A DNA stretch of 27,780 nt, taken from contig JBOFFC010000102.1 of NCBI GenBank assembly GCA_051648405.1, positions 1-27,780 of the forward strand, read 5' to 3'. Positions 7,234-15,253 of this stretch are shown in pieces (positions within the stretch are counted from its first letter, which is position 1; each line of letters opens with the position of its first letter). A model generated the notes under the pieces. It made no database searches and had not been told where the DNA came from. It saw nothing but the letters and a program-made list of their open reading frames with translations. Origin of the DNA: JBOFFC01 sp051648405 (GTDB lineage Bacteria; Planctomycetota; Planctomycetia; Pirellulales; Lacipirellulaceae). Both the position numbers and the translations under genes were made by a program.

Positions 7234-8766
7234 ATGTCGCTGTCCGTATCGCGTCGCCGACCGACCAACCCGCGGCGTGGTGGCGTCCTGGTGTGGGTGG
7301 TGCTCTTCGTCTCGATGACAGGGGGTGGGCTGTGGTGGCTCGCCAACCGCCGTGCGAGCGAGGGCGCCAAGGGGACTTCGCACAACGCGGTGCTGCACAC
7401 GGTCGAGCGTCGTGACTTCGAGCTGCTGATCACCGAGAACGGCGAGGTCGAGTCGGCCGGCAGCACCGAGGTGCGGTCCGAGGTGAAGTCGATGAACGCG
7501 GCGGGGATCGCGATCCTGCGGATCATCCCCGAGGGGACCGAGGTCAAGGGGGGCGATTTCTTGGTCGAGCTCGACTCGTCGGCGCTGCGCTCCGACCGCA
7601 CGCTCCAGCAGATCGTCGTCAACACGGCCGAGGCCGCGTCGGTCGAGGCGAAGAACCTCTACGAGACGGCGGAGATCGCCCGCCAGGAGTACCTCGAAGG
7701 GTTGTTCGTCCAAGAGCGGCAGACGATTGAAGGGGAAGCGTTCGTAGCCGAAGAGAACCTCAGCCGGGCCGAGGATTACCTCGCCTACAGCGAGAAGCTG
7801 GCCGCGAAGGGCTACGTCAACGAGCTGCAGCTCGAAGCCGACCGTTTCGCCGTGGAGAAGTCTCGCAAGGAGCTCGACACGGCCAAGACCAAGCTCCGCG
7901 TGCTCGAGGACTTCACGCGCACGAAGATGCTCAAGCAGCTCGACTCGGACATCGTGATCACGAAGGCCAAGTGGGAGTCCCTGAAGAAGAGCTACGAGCT
8001 CGACGCCGGGAAGCTCCGCGACATCGAAGACCAGATCGCCAAGTGTGTCGTCACGGCGCCCAAGGAGGGGACGGTCAAGTACGCTCACGGCAACAACGAG
8101 CGCGAGGGGGGGGAGTTCGTCGTCGAGGAGGGCGCCGTGATCCGCGAACGCCAGGCGATCATCCGGCTCCCCGACCCCACAAAGATGGAAGTCGCCTGCG
8201 AGGTGAACGAGTCCCTCGTGCAGTACGTGCGCAAGGGAATGGACGCGACGGTCTCCCCCGTGGGGATGAGCGACGTGGTCCTCCCGGCGCGCGTGGCGCG
8301 CGTCAACCAGTACGCCGAGCCCACCAACTGGCGGCGTGCGAACGTTAAAGACTACAAGGCGTTCGTGGCGATCGAGGGGCAGTCCGACCGGCTGAAAAGC
8401 GGCATGACAGCCGCCGTCGTGATCCGTGCGCTGTTCGTCCCCGAGGCGGTCCTGGTCCCCGTGCAGTCGATCTACGCGCACGGCGACAAGACGTACTGCT
8501 TCGTCGAGCGCGAGCGGAAGCTCGTCGCCCAGCCCGTGCTGATCGGCCCCAGCAACGACCGCTTCCTGGTGATCGAGTCGGGGGTCGTCCCCGGCGACCG
8601 CGTGGCGATGGACCCGCGCAAGATGCTCGACCTCGTCGATCTGCCGGAGATCGCCCCCGAGGAACGCCAGCAGGCGGTCGATACGGGGGCGACCGCCAGC
8701 CGCACCGCGCGGGGGGCGAAGGTCCGCGTCGCCGACGCGGGCGCCAGCGCCGACAAAGGGGGCTGA
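7234..8766 (+). CDS. Periplasmic adaptor protein, HlyD/MacA-like
   Basis: This 510-residue protein has a basic N-terminus, one membrane anchor (about residues 19-38, GVLVWVVLFVSMTGGGLWWL), a lipoyl-like beta region (RIIPEGTEVKGGDFLVELDS), a long charged coiled-coil hairpin (about 125-270), the return lipoyl half (APKEGTVKYAH), beta-barrel sequence and a membrane-proximal C-terminus (PVQSIYAHGDKTYCFV). It would link the inner-membrane ABC permease to the TolC-like duct. An ATG at 7234 is preferred; a GTG at 7219 would add five residues and neither has a Shine-Dalgarno sequence. It starts 39 bases after the TolC-like gene and ends 7 bases before the ATPase, so the genes are co-transcribed. The substrate is unknown; macrolide export is not implied. 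Confidence 0.88.
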   Translation: MSLSVSRRRPTNPRRGGVLVWVVLFVSMTGGGLWWLANRRASEGAKGTSHNAVLHTVERRDFELLITENGEVESAGSTEVRSEVKSMNAAGIAILRIIPEGTEVKGGDFLVELDSSALRSDRTLQQIVVNTAEAASVEAKNLYETAEIARQEYLEGLFVQERQTIEGEAFVAEENLSRAEDYLAYSEKLAAKGYVNELQLEADRFAVEKSRKELDTAKTKLRVLEDFTRTKMLKQLDSDIVITKAKWESLKKSYELDAGKLRDIEDQIAKCVVTAPKEGTVKYAHGNNEREGGEFVVEEGAVIRERQAIIRLPDPTKMEVACEVNESLVQYVRKGMDATVSPVGMSDVVLPARVARVNQYAEPTNWRRANVKDYKAFVAIEGQSDRLKSGMTAAVVIRALFVPEAVLVPVQSIYAHGDKTYCFVERERKLVAQPVLIGPSNDRFLVIESGVVPGDRVAMDPRKMLDLVDLPEIAPEERQQAVDTGATASRTARGAKVRVADAGASADKGG

Positions 8767-8773
8767 TTCACGC

Positions 8774-9547
<774 letters not shown>

Positions 9548-9604
9548 GGCGCCGCGCCCACGGGGCGTAGCGCCCCATCTCCCCACTTTAGCGCGGTAGA
9601 CAAC

Positions 9605-10945
9605 GTGCCCGGCCCCGTCCCCCTGTCGAGCGGTTTCGCACGCTGGTGGCGCACCGTGCGCCTGAGCGTGAAAAGCTTGCTGCTGCACCCGTTGCGGTCG
9701 GGGCTCACGGTGCTCGGGATCCTGATCGGCGTGATGAGCGTCGTGTGGCTGCTGGCGATCGGCGAGGGGATCAGCCGGGCTTCACAGGAGCAGATCGCGG
9801 CCCTCGGGGCGCGGAACATCATCCTGCGGACCATCAAGCCGACGAGCGACAAGTTCGACGGCGGCGGCTACGGCGTGACGCGGGCCGACTACGTGCGGCT
9901 CGCCTCGACGCTGCCGACGCTCGAGGCGGCGATCCCCATCCGCGAGCTGAGCGAAGAGTTCCGCAACGGGCGGAACGCCCTCGAAGGCCGCTTGGTGGGG
10001 GTCACCCCCGATTACCAAGAGGCCGCGCGGCTGACGCTCGATCGGGGGAGGTTCCTCACCGACACCGACGGGCGGTTCGAGCGCAACCACTGCGTCCTGT
10101 CGGCCGAAGTCGCGGCCCAGCTCTTCCCGCTGAAGGACCCGATCGGCGAGCTGGTGCAGCTCGGGCACGAGTTCTACCGCGTCGTGGGGGTGATGAAGCC
10201 GAGGGCCTCGTCGGCCGGCATCGGCGGGTCGATCGCGGCCGAGGACTTCTCGCGCGACGCGTACGTCCCGCTGCAGACGATGTGGCGCAGGCTGGGCGAC
10301 CAGATCATCATGATCCAGCCCGGCGCGTTCCGGCGCGACATCATCGAGGTCTCGCAGGTGACGCTGCGCGTCACCCGGCAGGCCGACGTGCTTCCGACCG
10401 CGGACCTGGTGCGCGACACGATCGCCACTTCGCACACGCTCGACGACTACGCCGTGACCGTGCCGCTCGAGCTCCTCGAACAGGCGAACACCACGCGGCT
10501 GATGTTCATCCTGCTGCTGGGGCTGATCGCCGCGATCTCGCTGGTCGTCGGCGGGATCGGGATCATGAACATCATGCTCGCGACCGTCACCGAGCGGACG
10601 CGCGAGATCGGCATCCGCCGCGCGCTCGGCGCCAAGCGGCGCGACATCGTCAGCCAGTTCCTCACGGAAAGCGTCGTGCTGTCGGTGGTCGGGGGGGCGC
10701 TGGGGGTGGTCGGCGGTTTCCTCTGCCACCCGTTCGCGCTCTTCGCCCGCGCGAGGCTCGAAGAGTACTTCCCCGAGCAGATGGCGGCCGTCCCGGCCCT
10801 GGTCCGCAACATGGAGCCCCAGGTCGTCACGTGGTCGATCCCGCTGGCGCTGGGGATCTCGGTGCTGGTCGGGGTCGCGTTCGGCGTCTACCCGGCCGTG
10901 CGCGCCGCTCGCCTCGACCCGATCGTGGCCCTCCGCCACGACTGA
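9605..10945 (+). CDS. ABC transporter permease, MacB-type (FtsX domain)
   Basis: A 446-residue inner-membrane protein with the MacB/FtsX layout: transmembrane helix 1 at about 32-55 (SGLTVLGILIGVMSVVWLLA), a large periplasmic domain (about 60-290), then three helices. The FtsX core is at about 299-378, with VGGIGIMNIMLATVTERTRE and IGIRRALGAKRRDI, and the last helix ends with the family-typical AARLDPIVALRHD. It pairs with the preceding ATPase, 57 bases upstream, and the adaptor as the energised part of the tripartite exporter. The start is GTG at 9605; no ATG is available before the conserved N-terminal region and no Shine-Dalgarno is visible. The operon ends here, followed by a repeat-rich gap. 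Such permeases can export antibiotics, peptides or lipoproteins; the cargo is unknown. Confidence 0.92.
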   Translation: MPGPVPLSSGFARWWRTVRLSVKSLLLHPLRSGLTVLGILIGVMSVVWLLAIGEGISRASQEQIAALGARNIILRTIKPTSDKFDGGGYGVTRADYVRLASTLPTLEAAIPIRELSEEFRNGRNALEGRLVGVTPDYQEAARLTLDRGRFLTDTDGRFERNHCVLSAEVAAQLFPLKDPIGELVQLGHEFYRVVGVMKPRASSAGIGGSIAAEDFSRDAYVPLQTMWRRLGDQIIMIQPGAFRRDIIEVSQVTLRVTRQADVLPTADLVRDTIATSHTLDDYAVTVPLELLEQANTTRLMFILLLGLIAAISLVVGGIGIMNIMLATVTERTREIGIRRALGAKRRDIVSQFLTESVVLSVVGGALGVVGGFLCHPFALFARARLEEYFPEQMAAVPALVRNMEPQVVTWSIPLALGISVLVGVAFGVYPAVRAARLDPIVALRHD

Positions 10946-10947
10946 GG

Positions 10948-11103
10948 CGAATGCGGAGATCGGAATGCGGAATCGGGGGTAACGGTTGGCGCCTCGTGGG
11001 TCGTCTCGGTAGGCGGGACCATTGACGGAACGCCGGATCGCCCGCGAAAACGCACGTTCGTTAGTTCCGCCTTCCGCCTTCCGCCCTCCCCCTTCCGCCT
11101 TCG
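10948..11103. repeat. Repeat-rich gap with GGAATGCGGA-type and TTCCGCC-type arms
   Basis: The left side (10948-10977) carries repeated GAATGCGG / GGAATGCGGA units. The right side (11065-11103) carries four TTCCGCC units in a pyrimidine tract that ends at the start codon of the next gene. The two sides are imperfect inverted copies of each other (GCGGAA versus TTCCGC), so the gap could fold into a long hairpin. No ORF or tRNA is seen here. Confidence 0.55.
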
Positions 11104-11104
11104 T

Positions 11105-11956
11105 ATGCCCCGCCCCCTCGGAGTCTTCGCCAGCATCGACGCCGGTCTGGGTGTGCACCTCGAGATCGCGCACGAGCTGGGGGTCCCGACGGTCCACCTG
11201 CACACGCCGCACGCGGCGTCGCGGACCCCGAGAAAAGCCGCCGAGTTCCGGGCGCGGCTCGCCGACCTGGGGATCCGAGTCTCGGTGGTCTTCGCCGGCT
11301 TCGAAGGGGAGAGCTACGCGGACATCCCCACGGTCGTACGGACGGTGGGACTCGTCCCGCGCGACACCCGTGCGGCGCGGCTCGCCGAGCTCAAGGAGAT
11401 CGCCGACTTCGCCCGGTCGTTGTCGTCCCCCGAGACGTCCTACAGTGGCGGCGTGATCCCCGTCGGCCTGCACCTGGGGTTTGTCCCGCACGTGCCGGAG
11501 GACCGCGCGTTCGCCGAGCTCGTCGAAGTGGCGCGCGAGGCGTGCGACCACTGCGCAGCGCACGGCCAAGCGGTCCACCTCGAGACGGGGCAAGAGCCGG
11601 CCGACGCCCTGCTCGATTTCCTCGCCGCGGTCGCGCGGCCGAACCTGTTCGTCAACTTCGACCCTGCGAACATGATCCTCTACGGCTGCGGCGAGCCGCT
11701 CGACGCGCTGCGCCGCGTCGGGGCGTACGTCCGCAGCGTCCACTGCAAGGACGCCAAGTGGAGCGACCAACCGGGGGTCACCTGGGGAGTCGAGACGGCG
11801 CTCGGCGCCGGCGACGTGGACTTCTCGAAGTTCGTCGCGGTCCTCGACGAGATCGGCTACCAAGGCCCGCTGACGATCGAGCGCGAGATCCCGCAAGACC
11901 CGGCCCGGCAGAAAGCCGAGATCAAAGGCGCGTTGGACCTACTCCGAGGCCTGTAA
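11105..11956 (+). CDS. Sugar phosphate isomerase/epimerase-like TIM-barrel protein
   Basis: The protein is 283 residues, the usual length for the xylose-isomerase-like (AP endonuclease family 2) TIM barrel. The metal-site pattern of this superfamily is visible: Glu in HLETGQE, Asp in NFDPANMILY, His in SVHCKDAKW and a final Glu in TIEREI. The N-terminus MPRPLGVFASIDAGLGVHLE matches the first strand and helix of such proteins. Members interconvert sugars, ketoses or inositol derivatives; the substrate cannot be read here. It is followed 83 bases later by a Gfo/Idh/MocA oxidoreductase, a common partner in catabolic clusters, so a joint sugar pathway is likely. The ATG at 11105 is used; upstream is a TTCCGCC pyrimidine tract without a Shine-Dalgarno sequence. 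It is probably cytoplasmic. Confidence 0.85.
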   Translation: MPRPLGVFASIDAGLGVHLEIAHELGVPTVHLHTPHAASRTPRKAAEFRARLADLGIRVSVVFAGFEGESYADIPTVVRTVGLVPRDTRAARLAELKEIADFARSLSSPETSYSGGVIPVGLHLGFVPHVPEDRAFAELVEVAREACDHCAAHGQAVHLETGQEPADALLDFLAAVARPNLFVNFDPANMILYGCGEPLDALRRVGAYVRSVHCKDAKWSDQPGVTWGVETALGAGDVDFSKFVAVLDEIGYQGPLTIEREIPQDPARQKAEIKGALDLLRGL

Positions 11957-12007
11957 AGGCGAACGCGCGACGGCACGTCGCGCTCGCACCCTCCGAACCG
12001 TCTCCTC

Positions 12008-12033
12008 ACCTCTCGCCTCCAACCTCTCGCCTC
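12008..12033 (+). repeat. Tandem ACCTCTCGCCTC pyrimidine repeat before the oxidoreductase gene
   Basis: ACCTCTCGCCTC occurs at 12008-12019 and 12022-12033 within a longer CT-rich tract (about 12000-12038) that ends directly at the start codon at 12040. It takes the place where a ribosome-binding site would be, and there is no purine-rich Shine-Dalgarno. It resembles the TTCCGCC tract ahead of the previous gene. Confidence 0.5.
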
Positions 12034-12039
12034 TCCTCT

Positions 12040-13098
12040 ATGCTCCGCATCGGTATCGCCGGCCTCGGGTTCATGGGCATGGTCCACTACCTGACCTACT
12101 CGAAGCTCGAGGGGGTCGAGGTCGGCGCACTGTGCGAGAAGGACCCCGCCAAGCGCGCCGGCGACTGGACGTCGATCCGCGGGAACTTCGGCCCTCCCGG
12201 CGAGCAGATGGACCTCACCGGGGTGGCGACCTACGAGAACCTCGACGAGCTGCTCGCCGACGATTCGATCGACGCAATCGACATCACGCTCCCCCCCGCG
12301 CTGCACGCCGACATCGCCGTGCGGGCGCTCGCGACGGGGAAGCACGTCTTCTGCGAGAAGCCGATGGCGATGACGCTCGCCGACTGCGACCGCATGCGCG
12401 CCGCGGCCGACGCGGCCGGCAAGCAACTGCTCGTCGGCCACGTCCTGCCGTACTTCCCCGAGTACGCCTGGGCACTGCAAGAAGCGCAGAGCGGCAAGCA
12501 CGGCAAGCTGCTCGGCGGGGCGTTCAAGCGGGTGATCTCCGACCCCGCTTGGTTGCAACGCTTCTGGTCGGCTGCCGACGTCGGCGGTCCGATGCTCGAC
12601 CTGCACGTCCACGACGCGCACTTCGTGCGGCTGTTGTTCGGCAAGCCTGTGGCCGTGACGACCTCGGGCCGCCAGCGCGCGAGCGTCGAGGGGGGCAAGC
12701 TCCCGGAGTACTGGAACACGATGTTCGAGTTCGGCCCCGATGGGCCCACGGCGCTCGCCACCAGCGGGACGATCGGCCAGCAGGGCCGGCCGTTCCAGCA
12801 CGCCTTCGAGCTGCACTTCGAGAAGGCGACGCTGGTCTTCGACTTTGCGATCATCGGGGAGACGGCGGCCTACCTGTGCGTGCCGACGCTGCTCGAGCCG
12901 GGGGGCCGCGCCGTCCGCCCGCGGCTCGCGGGGGGGGACCCGATGGACGCCTTCCAGGCCGAGATCGCCGAGGTCGTCCGCTCGCTGACCAGCGGCAAGC
13001 CCTCGGCGGTGATCGGCGCCGACCTGGCCCGCGACGCGATCGAGCTGTGCCACGCCCAGGCCGCAAGCCTAGCGACGGGGTCACGCGTCGAGCTGTAG
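12040..13098 (+). CDS. Gfo/Idh/MocA family NAD(P)-dependent oxidoreductase
   Basis: A 352-residue cytoplasmic enzyme. The Rossmann nucleotide motif GLGFMG lies at residues 8-13. The family's catalytic EKP is at 106-108 (HVFCEKPMA), and the substrate-domain motif GGPMLDLHVHDAH (Asp187, His191) is present. The C-terminal half is the usual beta-sheet substrate and oligomerisation domain. Family members oxidise or reduce sugars, inositols or amino-sugar derivatives with NAD(P). Which sugar is unknown. The start at ATG 12040 opens the Rossmann strand MLRIGIAGLG, so no extension is needed. It is paired with the isomerase-like gene upstream and the NagB-PIG-L fusion downstream, which points to sugar or amino-sugar catabolism. 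No export signal is present, unlike many planctomycete family members. Confidence 0.92.
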   Translation: MLRIGIAGLGFMGMVHYLTYSKLEGVEVGALCEKDPAKRAGDWTSIRGNFGPPGEQMDLTGVATYENLDELLADDSIDAIDITLPPALHADIAVRALATGKHVFCEKPMAMTLADCDRMRAAADAAGKQLLVGHVLPYFPEYAWALQEAQSGKHGKLLGGAFKRVISDPAWLQRFWSAADVGGPMLDLHVHDAHFVRLLFGKPVAVTTSGRQRASVEGGKLPEYWNTMFEFGPDGPTALATSGTIGQQGRPFQHAFELHFEKATLVFDFAIIGETAAYLCVPTLLEPGGRAVRPRLAGGDPMDAFQAEIAEVVRSLTSGKPSAVIGADLARDAIELCHAQAASLATGSRVEL

Positions 13099-13191
13099 CG
13101 AGGGCTCCGAGTGACGCGTGTAAGTGCGCAATAGCGAGATTCTGCTACTCGGATCGCGGCCGGCGGCGGTAGAGCGGCCGCCCCTACCAGA

Positions 13192-13197
13192 TACAAT
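13192..13197 (+). promoter_or_regulatory. Candidate -10 box for the NagB-PIG-L fusion gene
   Basis: TACAAT lies 63 bases upstream of the ATG at 13261, in the 162-base gap after the oxidoreductase gene. No convincing -35 box is seen at the right distance. The same hexamer occurs on the minus strand ahead of the phosphatase gene (17994-17999), which mildly supports it as a local -10 sequence. It suggests the fusion gene can be transcribed separately. Confidence 0.3.
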
Positions 13198-13260
13198 CAA
13201 GACGAAATCGAGACGGTCGAGCCGCCCCCCATCCCCCTCCCCGTTGTGCTGCCAGGCGCT

Positions 13261-15243
13261 ATGCCCAGCGACGCCATCGCCCAGTCTCTCGCCCGCCTCG
13301 AAGGGCGCCCGCAAGTCGAGCGGATCCCGTGCCACGTCTTCCAGCACGCCAAGGACGCCAGCCGGTACGTCGCCGGTCAGATCGGCGACCTGATCCGCGA
13401 GCGCGCCGCGCAAGGCCGCCGCTGCGTCCTGGGGCTCGCCACCGGCAGCACCCCGACGAGCGTCTACGACGAGCTGATCCGCCTCCACCGCGAGGAGGGG
13501 CTGAGCTTCGCGCACGTCGTGACGTTCAACCTCGACGAGTACTTCCCGATGCAACCGAACGAGCTGCAAAGCTACGTGCGGTTCATGAACGAGCACCTGT
13601 TCGACCACATCGACATCGACCCGGCGAACGCCCACGTCCCGGACGGCACGCTCGCCGAGGCCGACGTCCTCGACCATTGCCTCGCCTATGAAGAGCGGAT
13701 CCGCCTCGCCGGGGGGATCGACGTGCAAGTGCTAGGCATCGGTCGCACGGGACACATCGGCTTCAACGAGCCGGGCTCGGGGCGTGAGAGCCGCACGCGG
13801 ATGATCACGCTCGACCGCGTCACGCGCCGCGACGCGGCCAGCGACTTCTTCGGCGAAGAGCACGTCCCGCGCCGCGCGATCACGATGGGAGTCGGGACGA
13901 TCCTCGAAGCGCGGCAGCTTTACCTGTTGGCGTTCGGCGAGGGGAAGGCGCCAATCGTCGCGCGGACCGTCGAAGGGGAGCCGACCCCCAGCGTCCCCGC
14001 GACGTTCTTGCAGCAGCACCCCAACGCCAAGGCGATCCTCGACGTCGCCGCCGCCGATCGGCTCACACGCTACCAGTCGCCGTGGCTGTTAGGCCCCTGG
14101 CCGCTGGGGGGAGGCCTCGAGTGGGAGGACCGCCTGATCCGCAAGGCCGTGATCTGGCTCGCCACGAAGCTCGGCAAGGCGATCCTGAAGCTGACCGAAG
14201 AGGACTACAACGAAGAGGGCCTCCAGGACCTGCTCGCGAGCCGCGGCCGCGCCTACGACATCAACCTGCAAGTGTTCCGCCACCTGCAGGGGACGATCAC
14301 CGGCTGGCCCGGCGGCAAGCCCGCGCACGCCCGGCTCCCCGGCGACCGCCGCCGAGCGAACGACGAGGTCTTCCCGAAGCGGGTGCTGTGCTTCTCGCCC
14401 CACCCGGACGACGACGTGATCTCGATGGGGGGGACGCTGATCCGCCTTTCGGACCAGGGGCACGAGGTGCACGTCGCCTACCAGACGTCGGGCAACATCG
14501 CGGTCTTCGACGACGACGCCGTGCGATTTAGCGAGTTCGTCTCCGAGTTCAACCGCGAGTTCGGCGTCGATCCGCTGAAGACCGACGAGCTCGAGCAGCA
14601 CGTCGAAGAGTTCGTCAAGAACAAGCAGCCGGGGCAGGTCGATAGCCCCCTGATCCAGGCGATCAAGGGGCTGATCCGCCGTGGCGAGGCCCGCGCCGGG
14701 GCGCGGGCCGCGGGGATCCCCGCCGAACGCTGCGTGTTCCTCGACTTGCCCTTCTACCAAACGGGGCGCGTCCGCAAGAAGCCGCTCGGCGAAGACGACG
14801 TCCAGCTCACGGTGGACCTGCTCGAGCGGGTCCAGCCGCACCAGATTTACGCGGCGGGGGACCTGTCGGACCCGCACGGGACGCACCGCGTCTGCTTGCA
14901 GTCGGTGCTGCTGGCCGGCAAGCGGCTGGCGAACGCAGAGTGGTTCCGCAACTGCGAGGTGTGGCTCTACCGCGGCGCATGGCAAGAGTGGGAGCCGCAC
15001 CAGATCGAGATGGCGGTCCCGCTGAGCCCGCAAGAGCTGCTCCGCAAGCGGATCGCGATCTTCAAGCACCAGTCGCAGAAGGACCGCGCGCTGTTCCCGG
15101 GCTCGGACCCGCGAGAGTTTTGGCAGCGAGCCGAGGATCGCAACCGCGGGACCGCGGCGCTTTACGACAAGCTTGGCCTCGCCGAGTACGAAGGGATCGA
15201 GGGCTTCGTCCGCTGGACCGGCGACCTGGAAGGCGTCGCCTGA
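13261..15243 (+). CDS. NagB-like glucosamine-6-phosphate deaminase fused to a PIG-L/LmbE-like deacetylase
   Basis: This 660-residue protein has two enzymes. Residues about 1-290 match NagB, which converts glucosamine-6-phosphate to fructose-6-phosphate and ammonia: LGLATGSTPTSVYDELI phosphate loop, FNLDEYF (89-95, catalytic Asp92) and GIGRTGHIGFNEPGS (159-173, His165 and Glu170). In canonical NagB the loop reads GxGxDGHIAFNEP, so the Asp preceding Gly-His is Thr163 here. Residues about 370-640 match PIG-L/LmbE zinc-dependent N-deacetylases: FSPHPDDDV (378-386) and GDLSDPHGTH (533-542) supply metal ligands. A helical linker (about 285-365) joins them. The ATG at 13261 is preferred over a GTG at 13246. 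Related fusions are known in Bacteroidetes and planctomycetes. The stop lies 10 bases from the convergent lipoprotein gene. Inference: one chain deacetylates and deaminates an amino sugar. Confidence 0.9.
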   Translation: MPSDAIAQSLARLEGRPQVERIPCHVFQHAKDASRYVAGQIGDLIRERAAQGRRCVLGLATGSTPTSVYDELIRLHREEGLSFAHVVTFNLDEYFPMQPNELQSYVRFMNEHLFDHIDIDPANAHVPDGTLAEADVLDHCLAYEERIRLAGGIDVQVLGIGRTGHIGFNEPGSGRESRTRMITLDRVTRRDAASDFFGEEHVPRRAITMGVGTILEARQLYLLAFGEGKAPIVARTVEGEPTPSVPATFLQQHPNAKAILDVAAADRLTRYQSPWLLGPWPLGGGLEWEDRLIRKAVIWLATKLGKAILKLTEEDYNEEGLQDLLASRGRAYDINLQVFRHLQGTITGWPGGKPAHARLPGDRRRANDEVFPKRVLCFSPHPDDDVISMGGTLIRLSDQGHEVHVAYQTSGNIAVFDDDAVRFSEFVSEFNREFGVDPLKTDELEQHVEEFVKNKQPGQVDSPLIQAIKGLIRRGEARAGARAAGIPAERCVFLDLPFYQTGRVRKKPLGEDDVQLTVDLLERVQPHQIYAAGDLSDPHGTHRVCLQSVLLAGKRLANAEWFRNCEVWLYRGAWQEWEPHQIEMAVPLSPQELLRKRIAIFKHQSQKDRALFPGSDPREFWQRAEDRNRGTAALYDKLGLAEYEGIEGFVRWTGDLEGVA

Positions 15244-15253
15244 CGCGACGCGA

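Noticed and set aside
9782..11896. Long minus-strand frame spanning the MacB permease and isomerase genes
   Set aside because: It crosses two clear plus-strand genes and a repeat gap, and reads as charged low complexity.
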